From NCBI GenBank assembly GCA_037903355.1, contig JBAJFE010000059.1:372001-436000 (forward strand): a stretch of DNA of 64,000 nucleotides, given 5' to 3'. Made by a program: the position numbers and the translations under genes. Of the stretch, positions 10,039 to 21,159 are shown piece after piece (positions within the stretch are counted from its first letter, which is position 1; each line of letters starts with the position of its first letter). The DNA comes from Trichuris trichiura. Its lineage: Eukaryota; Nematoda; Enoplea; Trichinellida; Trichuridae. Below the pieces are notes generated by a model, which was given only the letters and a program-made list of their open reading frames with translations, was not told the DNA's origin and did not search any database.

Positions 10039-10424
10039 TCATTTCGGCTGTCGCGAGGTTTGATACCTGACATCTGCAATTTCAGGCATGCGGCAAATTA
10101 CTCGAAATGGGTCGTCGTCGTCGTCATCGCTAAACGAAATGTGGGTAGAACGTGTTCCTTAGACGATGCCTACATTACCTACTGAACAATGTCCGCATAT
10201 AATCAACGCTTTCTATATCAACCTCAACGCTTCCATCCTTGATAGCCGACTGTAATGAAGTTTAATTTCAGTACAAAGATAGACGATTTGCGGTTTTAAA
10301 ACCATCAAGGTCAGACGTAATCTTGTCGTCAGCTTCCAAATCAAATTCCGACTCGCGCTTTACATAATCGACATTTCTTGCCAACTCTTTAAAATCAGGA
10401 GTAAAGGCACTTCTTCTTTCGCTT
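10039..10424 (-). pseudogene. RBBP5: RBBP5-like fragment (COMPASS/MLL complex subunit), C-terminal part
   Basis: RBBP5 is a WD40 subunit of histone H3K4 methyltransferase complexes. The exon at about 10292-10424 reads RSAFTPDFKELARNVDYVKR then ESEFDLEADDK, nearly the RBBP5 segment that follows its beta-propeller and binds ASH2L. Exon 10179-10249 (SAIKDGSVEVDIESVDYMRT, LFSS) and exon 10039-10129 (SDDDDDDPFRVICRMPEIAD ... RQPK, stop 10039-10041) match the acidic and SSDEE-type stretch after it. The 49-nt intron 10130-10178 is canonical. The junction between the first two exons is not: the only in-phase boundary needs a GC donor at 10291. No WD40 exons were found upstream, so this is either a truncated duplicate or a gene whose 5' exons are far away. 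The tail is much shorter than in vertebrate RBBP5. Confidence 0.65.
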
Positions 10425-11465
10425 CTGCAGTGGGACCTCTTTTGTTAATGTTGTCGATGTCGTGCAAAGTCGGTTAGGTACTCACCACACTGTCTGACTG
10501 ACTAGGTGAGACTGAGGCTCGACATCTCAAGATATGCTTGACAACTGAGGTACCCGCCAAAGTTTGTCGGATCGAGTGGCTTGGAACTATGGAAATCGGC
10601 ACAGCGAGCACTATCCTTTACCATAATAATGGGTTTCGAATTTACCCGAAAGCTTTGCAGTTAACGTGAATACTGATAAACATTATTAAGAAAACTGGTT
10701 AGAACTGCAAAGAAAACTTTTATAAAAGCCATATATAATGCGTTATGGGCATATACGTTAGGCACTGTGAAAACGAACTGCAAATGCGTGAGCATCATGT
10801 TGGTTGAACGCAATGAAAGGTAAAATAAGATCTTTGCTCAGGACGAATGCCAGAGAATTTCGTAGCACCATGGAAGTTTTTTACTCATATGTTTGTCTGA
10901 ACAGATGGGTTCTTCCCGCAAACTATTAATAGTTGTTATGCCACAGCTATGCATAGCTTTTAGTTGATATACTGCAAAACCAGATAATCATGGAACATTG
11001 GTGCAAGTTTAACCGAAAGTAAAATAAAACGAAAAAGCCTAGGACACCGAGTGTTCCCATGTTGTCTCCAACCATAGTAGTAACCCGCCCTAACGTTGCT
11101 AACTTCGCAGATCTGACGGCATGCAATGCTTTCAACGTAGTAGGATATCAGGATCTACACTTGCGAACTTTTGTAGGCAAGTTTCTAACATGCACGCGAG
11201 GGCATAATTCCACTATACGTAAATTGACAGCAGCCCATGAAACACATTTCAATACTACACTTAAACGGTAGTCTTTTCGCATTATCTCAGCTGCGGCACT
11301 TCCATTACATCTGCAGTCTCATAAAAGTATTTATATTTTAAACCAGTGATCCTCACGGTGGGCCGGTACTACTTGAGCTTTTCAACAATTCACCTAGAAA
11401 GCGGCCATTCCACAGTTAGAAACTGAGTGACTAGCTTCCACCATAGTTTGCTCATGACCATACTG
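10425..11465. other. No gene recognised
   Basis: Searched on both strands for the missing WD40 exons of the RBBP5-like fragment; none could be seen. Confidence 0.5.
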
Positions 11466-11538
11466 ACCCCGGTGGCGCAGTCGGTAGCGCGTGAGTCTCA
11501 TAATCTCAAGGTCGAGGGTTGAAGACCCATCCGAGGCA
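11466..11538 (+). tRNA. tRNA-Met(CAT), probable pseudogene
   Basis: The D arm (GCGC AGTCGGTA GCGC), A box (TGGCGCAGTCGG) and anticodon arm (TGAGT CTCATAA TCTCA, anticodon CAT) match elongator tRNA-Met. The acceptor stem has two mismatches, and the T arm GAGGG TTGAAGA CCCAT has lost the TTCGA loop and B box and pairs poorly. That points to a decayed copy. Confidence 0.75.
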
Positions 11539-12784
11539 CTAGTCGTTGTCTCTGTAGCAGCGGTGGCAGATGCGAATACCTTTTACGAGTGACACGAGTT
11601 AGGATTATAAGGAAACGAGTATGTACTACTGTTCTGGACTATTCGCACGTCTAAAGTGTTAATTGTTTCTGAAGCTCAAGCTCCCTGTCGCTACCACTAA
11701 TCATAAAGTCTACCACTCGAAAAATTAACCGGCAAAGGTAGAATAGGGTAAGTCTCTGTTTCGAAAGACGGGTTGTCATTTAATAGGCTTAGGTTGTTCC
11801 ATAGTTCGTCTTCTGGTTCACGGGTTCGGCCTGTTTGATGTATCCGTAAGTAAACTTCAAAGTGCCCCACCAACGAGTGATGAATTAAATTGTGTTGAAT
11901 AACGACAATGGGATCTTTTCGATATTTTCCCCTGCGCCGGCTGTGGCGGCAATTTCAAACGGTAATGTGCGACGATAGTGCGTACTGAAGTGTAATTAAT
12001 GAATGCAGGAGGTCATTGACCCATAAACCTTATGTTTAGGGTCACGCTTAGGCTGCGGCTAGGTCAGGAGAAGATGGCCGGCAAACGTACTCTTCCATTT
12101 CTCCTTAATCCGCATTTGACCTCTTTTGAAGTTACCGTCTCAGCTTGCGCAGGGCAGAATACCGAAGAGACCCTGACAATGCAATGATAAGCATTTTTCA
12201 ACTATGAAATTTTGCGTCAGTAAAAACTGAAAACAAGATGCAATACATAACTAACAACGCTTCCCTCCGCCTAAACGATGCAAATGGCTTTTTAGGAAAT
12301 TCTACGAAACGAATTTCGAAAATGAATTTAGTCACAGTAAACTATTGGAATCTTCAAGTTTGCACTGGAAAGCAAGATAATTAATTCGACATGACGACTG
12401 AGAAAAAGTTTGTTTATACAATGTTAAAAAATGAAATGGAAAAATTATGAGATTCTAAGCCGAGTTATGTTACTCTACCAAAAGATCGATAGCCATTGGC
12501 ATTGATACTTGAGCACATGGAGGCAATGTACTGTACTTTTTACAGTTGTTGTTTACGTCGTGTAAATGTAGTCCCATCTGCTGGAGTAGAATGTGACATG
12601 CGTTCTGTACTTGCATCGTTTATTTGTACTTGTTTAAAGTTATCGCAAATTCTTCGTGTCGTTGTTAGTGATCTAGGCTTTGTCCAATGCAATTTTTCGA
12701 CCTTTAATCCCATGTTCTCACTTTTAATCTGTGCGTAGTTTGGACGATCGGCTTTGAACTGTACGAAACTGAAAAGACGCGGAA
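11539..12784. other. No gene recognised; upstream of NYN gene
   Basis: Contains the dispersed repeat copy at 12107-12174 and presumably the promoter of the gene starting at 12785. A 80-codon plus-strand frame at 12496-12738 has no recognisable content. Confidence 0.45.
12107..12174. repeat. Dispersed short repeat, copy 2
   Basis: Partner of 5909-5974, in the same orientation over the TTGACCTC core. Sequence just upstream (CTTAGGCTGCGGCTAGG...GATGGCCGGC) matches the reverse complement of about 5826-5870, so the family has a rearranged or fold-back structure. Confidence 0.5.
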
Positions 12785-13925
12785 ATGGGTGATGCCGTAG
12801 GGAGAAGCGAAATGAAGAAGGCAGACAAACCTGTTCCATCACTGGAGTCTCCTGGTGCGGATTGGAATTTGATAACGGCGCATCAGATATTCTGCGAGCT
12901 TCTAGACCGTCTGAGAATCCAATCAGAAGGCTTATTTTCACAGTTACGAGGTAGGTGGGGAAAAAAACTGTTTTTTGCGGCTGCGCCACTTAACGTTGTA
13001 CGTTCAGGAGAACATGTTTCACCCAATGAGTCACGCGTTCCCATTGTGAATTCGGCAAACATTGGCACTTTAGAATCGGGGGACCTTACTTCTTCATGCT
13101 CAAAAACATCATGTGACAATGGGTCTTCAAAAATGGAATTACATAACGAGCGGCAGCCGGAATTTGTCAAGTCTACGGAAGCTGATAATGTTGAATCGAT
13201 TTTCACTGATGGCAACCTGGTTGAAAGGTTAGTAAGGTATCACAATTTATGAAGCGGTATTTTGACGTAGTATTACTCTTAGTTATTTTCGCGCCTATCG
13301 CGTATCATTAGCGCAACGCCGTCGTCCAGATGGTCGTCGTCGGCCAATTGTGATGGACGGCGGCAGCTGCGGTACACTAGTGGAACTTCTATGTGGTGTA
13401 CGTTACTTTCTACGCGAAGGGCATTGCGTCATCGCACTTCTACCAGAGAAGACATTTACTCGTTGGTGCCGTAATTCTTTGACTTCTTCCGAATGCTTGC
13501 TTTGGATGAAATCTGCTGGGTTACTGAGCCCAATAGCATCGCAACTTCCTGCAGTTGAAAATGCCGATCTAGTCATCGATTCAGACTTCAACAATGTACT
13601 GTTGAAGTTAGCGTATCTTACAGGAGGAGTCTTGCTGTCAAACAGAAGACTGTTGTCATTCGAAAGCTGTAATGACGAAACGGAAAGACTTGCAGCAAAT
13701 CGCTGTTTGCCTTTCCAAATAGACAACAGTCGACGAAGGGTCTCCGATTTCCGAAACAATCGAGAATTAAAATTCATACGTCTTCGGCGACATTCCTGTA
13801 CTGGACTGAAGTGGTTCTTTAAATTTTCGTCAGACAGTCGTGTGGATTTTTTGGTTGGTCTGCCAGAGAAAAATCAGTTAAATGATTTTATTGTTCGTTT
13901 GGTAGAATTCCTGTCAAGGCTGTGA
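12785..13925 (+). CDS. Zc3h12a-type NYN domain protein with eroded active site
   Basis: Three exons: 12785-12950, 13008-13227 and 13283-13925, with introns of 57 and 55 nt that are GT-AG and in phase (the first keeps frame even if retained). The N-terminal ~130 residues are polar and unrecognised. The domain starts at RRRPDGRRRPIVMDGGSCGT and continues LLCGVRYFLREGHCVIALLP, NADLVIDSDFNNVLLKLAYL and TGGVLLSNRRLL. This follows the order of the PIN-like RNase fold of Regnase, N4BP1 and KHNYN (RPVVIDGSN, YFLERGH, YDDRF.LKLA, G.IVSND). The first catalytic Asp is kept (MDGG) and the second site is IDSDF, but the conserved Asp of SND is Arg (SNRR) and the Asn of DGSNV is lost. No CCCH finger was seen. 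It may be an RNA-binding pseudo-nuclease, or a decaying gene. Confidence 0.72.
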
Positions 13926-14134
13926 AAAGAAATTCCAAAAAGGGTCAATTCAAACATGATGCCTGCGTAATGTTTCTCAATGTATTCTGCAACAATTCAA
14001 CGCGAAAAATGGCAGAAGTCGCTTAATTCAACTAGTGCGTTTCAATGGCTTTCTTCTCTTCCGTACAATTTCAGCTGTGCGCTTGTCTTGCTTGCGACAA
14101 TTTCAATTCTTTCGGCGTTGAACAAACGACTTCG
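13926..14134. other. 3' flank of NYN gene up to repeat array
   Basis: Nothing recognised. Homology to the A repeat begins at about 14135. Confidence 0.4.
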
Positions 14135-14211
14135 AACTGGCGTAATCCGTACAGATCACTGCACATCTGAAGTCTACATTTCAAGTCAGACGGCATTTGT
14201 AATCTGAAGAA

Positions 14212-14451
14212 GTGCTCATTCATTATCACGAAGGTTTCGTTGCCGTGCACTTTATATTAGCGCTATTTTTGGACTTCATTCAGTCTGTGACGTTACTTTC
14301 TGTTGGTGGAATGATCTGCATGATGCGCCCATATGAGAGCATCCAACGCACATACCGCGAAAAGTGTAGATTCCTGAAGGTTCTCTGTTATAATGTATAC
14401 GTGAAGCGAAATGGGGACATCGCTTTGGTCGACTTATATTACCGGGCGTAA
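14212..14451 (+). pseudogene. A-unit coding segment 1, open in A0
   Basis: 79 codons (HYHEGFVAVHFILALFLDFI ... VKRNGDIALVDLYYRA). Corresponding sequence occurs at 30212, 36778 and 43370 with stops or shifts. Unknown family; the start codon is arbitrary. Confidence 0.35.
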
Positions 14452-17400
14452 GTTGAAGCCTCGAGTTCCTGGCTCACACGGATCAGAAAGTGGACGGTTG
14501 CGTCGTTGGTTAAACTTCATTGCCTATGGCAAGTCAACTGCGTTTACGGGCAACAACCGCACTAAATGACTTGATACAAAAGACGTCTCTAGAAGAGGCG
14601 CATTGTTGTCCCGGTTTTATTCTCTTCTGCCAACGGGGACATGCTTAGACGGATGTTTTCGACGATTTTGCCTGGATATAAAGACTTCTTGCGAAAGCAA
14701 GGGCACTTGTCTCAGCAGTCCAATTGTTGGGATCCCAACGGAGAAGTTTGCAGCTTTGGCGGCTGACAATGAAGAAATGCGCTTAGGAGAAAAGAAAAGT
14801 TGCTGTTTGCGGCTTGCGCATGGCATATGTATAGTTCAACGAAATTGAGCACAGTTTATCACTGCTATAGTACGTCATGACAGATACCCAACGGCTTTCG
14901 ACCGTGACTGCCTTCTTCAGTATCCTGATCACAGCACTGAAATACTTTTCTGGTGCGCAGAACGTCGTGGGGCAGTCGAATTTCAACGCAATAATACTGC
15001 ACGTCTGTAATGAAAGTGACTCATGCCTCCATTTGGTCTATGCCTGATAGCAAGAAAGCCAGTCTGCATTATAATTACAGGAAAGCTTTGATTGATGAAG
15101 GACATCAGTCCAGGCTTCAGTGGCCATCTTATTCGCGTATGGTGCTCGCGAAGGAGTTGTTAAACTTTTATGGAAGTGTTCCTAAGCAAGACAGCATCTC
15201 ACAGCGGTTAAATTACGGTGGCTAAATGCTCCCTGCAAGTGCCCGAACTTGTCGAATGTTTATTGGGCTTTCAAGAAAGTCAGACGGCGGACAAATGGCA
15301 AAACATTCCAAGTTTTCATTTCCTCTAAGAGAAGGTTTTCATGACCACCAATGGCGCCCAGTCGCTGAAAAACGCGTCGTATTCTCCTTTGGGACCTCTC
15401 ATTGTTTTCATGATTCCTTGCAGCCGTAAATGAATATATTTGCCGGCGCGTCACGCAACTGCTTGAATGCCCGCCGCTTTACATTCTACAACCTTCCGAA
15501 GTCTTTAGAAAGTATGTTTCCGTTGCAAGTACGTATACGAAGGTATATATTTTCTCACACAGTTTCTGAACAGTTTACTGTTGCAGGATGCCGCTGTTTA
15601 CGATATGACGGCTGTGACAAGTTAACAGCAATTTTTAAGACATCAGTTCATGAAGTAATCAGTTGCTCAAAAGCGAACACTGCATACATGAGATGATCAC
15701 TTATAAAACAAGCCGTCGTTTCAGCAAGCTGTGCAGCTGCGACGATTAACTAGCAGGTGCTGATGTTTGTAGACATGTCTGCCGCCAGTGGATTGCTGAT
15801 AAGGTCATCTAATCTCGAACGCTTTGAGGAAACCATTTCCTCTTTTCTGCACGAATGGAATGTTAGTGTTTCTGGTAGTGTCTGTGCCGGCTTCCACTTT
15901 AGTCATTTCGCCATTATTGGTTCGCGGAGAAGCGTTTATTCGTCTGACCGCATTGTCTTTTCATCTGTTCAAGTTAATTGTCGCGAGAAAAGCACCCATT
16001 GTCTGTGGTCATTTTCAATTTCACTGCACTGTTGAAGTCGGCCAGCAGAATCTATGAACCAATGGAAACAAGCACTCATGTGTTGCTTTCATTTCTGCAT
16101 TGTTGGTTGATTGATCACACAGTATTTACAAGACATTGAAGCAGTTTTGAGATGCTGAAATCTCGGAAGCAGAAGCTTTTAATCGACGCTATATCTTCGA
16201 TTCTTTTCCGAAATGAATCGGCCATAGTGTTCGGAACTCTCTTTTTCCGAGAAACAACTTCTACAAATGTTACTTCCAGCATACTTGCTATTCGGAAAAT
16301 CTAAAGGAGAAGCTATGAAGTGTTTTGTGGAAACGCTTAAAGCTCCAATGTTGTTTCATGTGAGCGAATGTTCACCGCTCCTCTCTGCCTGGAAACATTC
16401 ACGCAATCCAACGGAGACGTCAGCTATTAACGTTGTTTGATCAAGTTGATGTGCTAGATCATACATTTCACTGCACGAAGCGAAGGTGAGCTTTCCTCGT
16501 GACCTCCTTTTAACCTCGTTCGAGTAATGAGCAGTTATGATCGCATGATGGTCACATGTGGCTCATGAGCACATGTCATAGTGAAGTTCCGTCTCATGGC
16601 GGTCACATGATGGTCCGCAATGGTGAATAACGTTTGCTTAACGTCCTTTCCGGCGCTACTGCGCAGGGTAATTTTTCCCATTGATGCTTAGTTGAACATT
16701 TGTGAGCGGTCGCCCATTTGGATGTGTTAATGTTCATCTGTTGAACAAAACAACCGTACTTATTATGAACAGAGCAGAGCGCTGTGCACGTGTCTGGTTT
16801 GCTGCCGTCTTTCAATCCTGTGCAGTCAACGCAGGTCGGTCTATGAAGTTGCGGTGAACAACTCTAGAAACGGTGACTATAATGCTAAAATCTGAAGTAA
16901 TGGTGCTGCACAGGGGTATACTACCACTACTGTTCGCCGTCAATCTCGATTGACGCTGTTCTCCTGCTGACTTCCAAGTCGTGATTTGTTCCTATTTCCT
17001 GAGTCGTGAAAGGCGAACACGTAGCTTGATTACATCTACACGTCACTTCAAAGCGCACTAGAAAGCTAAGGTGCTGTTTGGGTATTCAGAAAACCACACC
17101 GAAGGTTTCGAAGTTAGAATGGCAAAAACTGATAGCTTTGCCTGGCAGGATGGCTTATGTTTAATGTGTGCGCTGAAAGAATAACTGATGAAGAGAGAAG
17201 CAGGTGTTAGAAATGGAACTCAGCGATGGAACAAATAAAGCACAAAACAGCAATAAACTAAGTCAACTATGAAGAAGAACAGCAAATGAAAGGGAAGCAG
17301 TTGTGTCTATGGTATAGAAGCAGCGTGCCCACTTTAAAAACCCGTAATGCAATTACTCAGCATGGGCGCCAGCAGACTGGTAACAGTGTGCTGCCAGCAG

Positions 17401-18277
17401 CCCAGTCATGTGAGGTGCTGCGTGCACTCAAGTGAGAGTGCCTATGGTGAAAGATACTGACTCCGCATTGATATTCTTGTTATACCTACGACTACTGCGA
17501 CTGACGCGTTTCCGCTACCAGATGAAATCCCGCCATACATTCTGGTATCGAAAAGTCGCATTACCTGTGAAAGGCCGACGAGAGGTGAAACTATGACAGT
17601 GTGACTTGCAATTGATTTGTGCCTTCCGTTAACTGCTACCATACGGGAGATCTCAGGTCAGGCAACTGAAATTTTGCCGGCGCAATCACAGAAGCGCCTG
17701 CTGCTATTGCGTATTTCCGCTAGTCCAAAGAACTCACTCCATTATCTGCGTTGAAGAAAACTTGCAATTCCGGTTGCTTCCTGGAAGGATGTGCGTGTTG
17801 ACCGGCCAGCTAATTTGCTTTGAACAAGCACCCAGTTTGTGAATTGACATGGCTGAGCATCGCAGTTGCGGAGAACTACAGGCACTCTTGACTAACTCTC
17901 CTTCTCCGTTGCTTTCATGTCAGTGAAAAATTTCTACTCAGGTTTGTTCCTCCCATGTTGGTAAGCTTGTGCACTGTTCATCGGTGTGTTTTTCAGTGCC
18001 TTATCGAGTTCATCATACCGGCTACTAGTACTGATCCGCGCACTCATCAGTGCTGCTAGCACTTTGAGGACGTCACTGTTGAACACTGAACTCAAACATT
18101 AAGGCTTCTACCAAGAAGCCAACGTGTGCAGCGGACACCGAATTCTTCGGAGCTTACATAGACGTTACGAGTGGGAGACAAATGTGGGCTCTGTTATTTA
18201 TACGTTCTGCTGCTACATAAATGGTGCATCCCAAATACTGCCAAACGGAAATGAGAGAAGGCGGCTGATCACTTCAC

Positions 18278-18526
18278 ATGAGATTCATCCACCCCTTTTC
18301 CATTGCTGATTCTGCGTGTCAATGGATGCAAGGTGAAATATTCCTTCTGTGGAAAACAGTGAACTGGGCTCTGAAAACATATTTGTCCAATCTTGTTGTC
18401 CTCCCACACAATTCTATCCCATACGAAGTCAACGGAGAATTCTTTGGGCTTTCCTTTGTGGAACAGTTTCGACAATGCTGTGGTTACGACATTGAACTTG
18501 TCGTTTCGAACGATGGCCAATTTTGA
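18278..18526 (+). pseudogene. A-unit C-terminal coding segment, open in A0
   Basis: 82 codons ending HNSIPYEVNGEFFGLSFVEQ then FRQCCGYDIELVVSNDGQF and a stop. The same frame is recognisable at 42.9-43.1 kb (A3) and 53.67-53.86 kb (A5, NSNTYEIKAEFLFALCSVEK). Conservation of frame across diverged copies suggests an ancestral protein. Not recognised. Confidence 0.4.
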
Positions 18527-18740
18527 CTCAATAATAATAAAGAAAAAGTGAATTGCTGCTTACCTATTACACGGTTTCTGTGAATACAAGCAGTGCCAGA
18601 GATTTGCTGAGCATATTTTAATTGTTAAATGTTCACCAAATACGTTTCGTATGAAAATGGTGCTCTGCTGAGCAAAAACTTTATTACGGATCGGTTCCCG
18701 TTTGTTATGTATATAAAAAGACTCCGGAGCTTCCGGCGCT

Positions 18741-19343
18741 ATTTTACACTTCCTCAACAACGTCCGTCCTAACCAAATAGTCCTCACAATGGAAAAAGAA
18801 GATAACAAAAGTTTGCCCTTTATGGACGCCTTAATTATTCGCTCAAGCTAAGGCCTTAAAACCAGAGCGTATAGAAAACCCACGCACACCGATCAGTACC
18901 TCAATTTTTCATCACATCACCCACGATCAGTAATGCGTGGTATCCTCTCCAGAATGATAGACAGAGCATTCAATTTATGCAGTCCCGAATATCTCCAGCC
19001 AGAAATTAAGTACATTCGAAAAATCTTATACAAAAACGGTTATCCCAAATCCTTTATCAACCAAGTATTCAAGCACAAGCTTCGCACATGCGAGTCTCCA
19101 GAGGAAAACGCTCTGCACGACACTTGTCTGGTTATTCCTTATGCGGCAGGTTTAGGCAAAAAGATTGTCCAAATAGGAAAATGATTAGGCTTCAGAGTCT
19201 TTTTCAAGAGTTCGCCCAACCTCAGGGCAATTTTTCGCACAGGCAAAAGTAACATCCCCGCAAACAAAAAGGCAGGATTAATATACGCAGTTGAATGTTC
19301 TTGCTCAGGGATTTATATTGGTGAAACGGGAAACACTCTAGAG
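18741..19343 (+). pseudogene. Penelope-like element remnant 1 (RT C-terminus and GIY-YIG start)
   Basis: Penelope-like elements carry a reverse transcriptase fused to a GIY-YIG endonuclease. The frame reads ILHFLNNVRPNQIVLTMEKE, SLPFMDALIIR, YRKPTHTDQYLNFSSHHPRS, DRAFNLCSPEYLQ and NGYPKSFI, the typical thumb and post-RT region, then AGLIYAVECSCSGIYIGETG, the GIY-YIG motif. In-frame stops at 18849-18851 and 19182-19184 show it is dead. It is 5' truncated, begins just after the end of A0, and is cut by a MITE at 19344. Confidence 0.9.
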
Positions 19344-19498
19344 CAGTTTTTCTGAAGGTGGGCCCTGGGGGGCCCTGGAGGATAATGCGGCAGGACATTG
19401 TCCCAATAAACGGTGGGCCCTTAGAAGGCTTAGGGGGCCCTGGTGGGCCCTGACAAGGCCTAGGGGAGCCCTGGGACAAAAAAGGTTGAGAAACTATG
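19344..19498. mobile_element. hAT-type MITE with GGGCCC-rich ends
   Basis: The left end CAGTTTTTCTGAAGG and the right end read inward CATAGTTTCTCAACC enclose a GGGCCC-rich body of 155 bp. It resembles the termini of the hAT element at 2784-4364. Flanking octamers CTCTAGAG and CGTTAGAC match at five of eight positions, a possible worn target duplication. It lies in the GIY-YIG coding part of remnant 1. Confidence 0.55.
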
Positions 19499-19660
19499 CG
19501 TTAGACTGACATACGGGTCACTGCGTGTGCCACTGATGCTTTATTGTGCTGCTGCGCTAAGTATTCTGCACGTGTTCACTAAACCTGACGACAACGTCCC
19601 TCTCGTTCTGCAACTAGTCACACTTCATTGCGCAGTAGAGCAGTCAATTATGCTTTCATA

Positions 19661-19703
19661 CTACCGCCGTCACTTCCCCGGGGGAGAATTTTTTAGTAGA
19701 CCC
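19661..19703. repeat. Dispersed short repeat, partial copy 3
   Basis: Shares the CCGCC...TTCCSSGGGGGAGAA...AGACCC layout with 5935-5974. Confidence 0.4.
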
Positions 19704-19871
19704 AAAACTAATAATGCTGGCGGTTTAGCCATAATTTGCATTCATTCGCTGAGCTAACTGTATTCTCTGCTATACCAGAAGGTCGTATGGTTTGAAGTTC
19801 GTTTGGTTGGCGCGCATAGTTGTTTTCACAGCATCAAGTTTGAGACTTAGCTTTTCATGCTAAATTTTCAG

Positions 19872-20078
19872 CAATTACTGCAGAGCGCTAATGACAATGT
19901 CTCGGCGACAGCAACGGATGAATGTCATGCAAGTTCACCTTCGCTGAGTACAGAGTGAGTTTCGCGCTTTCTTTCCATTATGTCAATCAATGTTATCTAT
20001 TCTATTAATAGGTGCGAAAGCGCAGCACGGGTAGAGTCTTCCGATGACGAAAGGAACTTGGATGAAAACGTCGAGTGA
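19872..20078 (+). CDS. Unrecognised gene, last two exons (acidic tail)
   Basis: Exon 19872-19954 follows attttcag and precedes a consensus donor GTGAGT; exon 20012-20078 follows attaatag. The phases fit (2 then 1), giving QLLQSANDNVSATATDECHA, SSPSLSTECESAARVESSDD, ERNLDENVE and stop TGA 20076-20078. The 57-nt intron is typical of this window. A polyadenylation signal AATAAA lies at 20221. The composition is a disordered, acidic Ser-rich C-terminus. Upstream exons were not found because 14-19.8 kb is repeats; they may lie beyond the array. Confidence 0.5.
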
Positions 20079-21159
20079 ATATGGTACCTAGTTCGACGTT
20101 TTGGTTAAAATATTCCTTTCATTCAAATGCTGTCCTTTTCGTACGTTAAATATATTTGTAACACTTTTACTATTTCTCTTATTTTATTTAACTCTGTCTC
20201 CTGTGGATCATTTCCACCTCAATAAACTACTTTTACATTTTTCCAAAGTGTAACACTTTCGCTTGTGTTATCCAAACCAGACCTATGCATGTCTGTTGCC
20301 GATAATCGAATTAGTATTGCAATGGCAGTCTCAATTGCTCAGTCCACTGTCGCTACCATCTTTTGGTCAAAAACATTTCCTAACGAAAACCACCTTATGT
20401 TGCTTGTTGTGATGCTGCAGCTGAACTGGAGCTAAGCTTGAGGACTTTTTGTGCAGAACAAAGACTCAGTCTTTCCAGCCGAGAAGGTAACATTTATTCT
20501 CACCTTTCGTTATGGCAATAATTACCGAGACCAATCTACAAGTATGCTAAGATAATATTTTGCCAGGATGATCTTGTCGCTTGCTTTTGTTGCTTCGCGC
20601 GCTGTATGGGAATTTTTCTACACGCCTTCTTACCAGTTTGCTGAGAGTTCTGTCCAATGTTGAACTTGCTTGAAGTGGTGTACGCAGGGTCCCCGAAATT
20701 GTTTCGTACAACACACACTTTCATTTGCTTTGGCACATTTGTTGGACTCTACAGCCTTAGTGGTTAAGGCAAGAACTGAGCTCATATTTCTGCCGAAAGT
20801 GCCACCTCATGTTGTTTTCAGCTCATGCATCGTTACTTGAGGAAATAATTTTTTGAGAATTTTGTTTTCTCACGTTGTAAATTGTTTAGCCATATTCACC
20901 TTGTCTCTCTGATACAGTTTTCACATATCCTTTTTCCTGAAACCATTGCAGCGATTAAATTATCCTTCCTTCTTCATAATCGAATTTCTCAATCCCGTCG
21001 TATCATTTTTCCTCTTACGCTCTATAATCAGTTTATTTTTCCACATAACTATCCTTCTCTTCTTCCTGATAATGATCTTTTATCTTTGTGCAGTTGTCAT
21101 GTGCTTCTTCATAATCATCTTCATCCATGCCTTCATACGTTTAGCACTTCATACTAGTA
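20079..21159. other. 3' flank and intergenic sequence
   Basis: AATAAA at 20221 fits the gene ending at 20078. A pyrimidine-rich stretch at about 20900-21150 gives a long hydrophobic frame that is probably compositional. No other support for genes. Confidence 0.4.
20221..20226 (+). terminator. Polyadenylation signal AATAAA
   Basis: Canonical hexamer about 140 nt after the stop codon at 20078. Confidence 0.45.

Larger units (their letters stand above)
14135..18672 (+). repeat. A-unit copy A0 (with internal deletion)
   Basis: Matches A2 and A3 in order, starting near CAGATCACTGCACATCTGAA (14153; A2 at 30140) and ending with CTCTGCTGAGCAA at about 18672. Homology jumps at about 15118 from the segment seen at 31.1 kb in A2 to the segment at 33.1 kb, so about 2 kb is deleted. 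Frames shared with other copies include the hydrophobic segment at 14212-14451, the intron-flanking segment around 15430-15620, the 16160-16436 segment, and FVEQFRQCCGYDIELVVSND near 18450-18510. Most are broken by stops or frameshifts. Confidence 0.8.

Noticed and set aside
15260..15454. Minus-strand frames mirrored in several A copies (for example 39823-40014, 52450-52710)
   Set aside because: Frames are kept on both strands in this segment, but splice sites and neighbouring segments point to the plus strand; treated as shadows.
18715..18760. A further CTCCGGAG stem-loop copy just before Penelope-like remnant 1
   Set aside because: The leading CTGANGA part is poor and the sequence overlaps the reading frame of the element.
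20946..21150. Long hydrophobic frame resembling several membrane segments before the hAT C-terminus
   Set aside because: It comes from a pyrimidine-rich tract, has no family similarity and is simply in frame with the transposon remnant.
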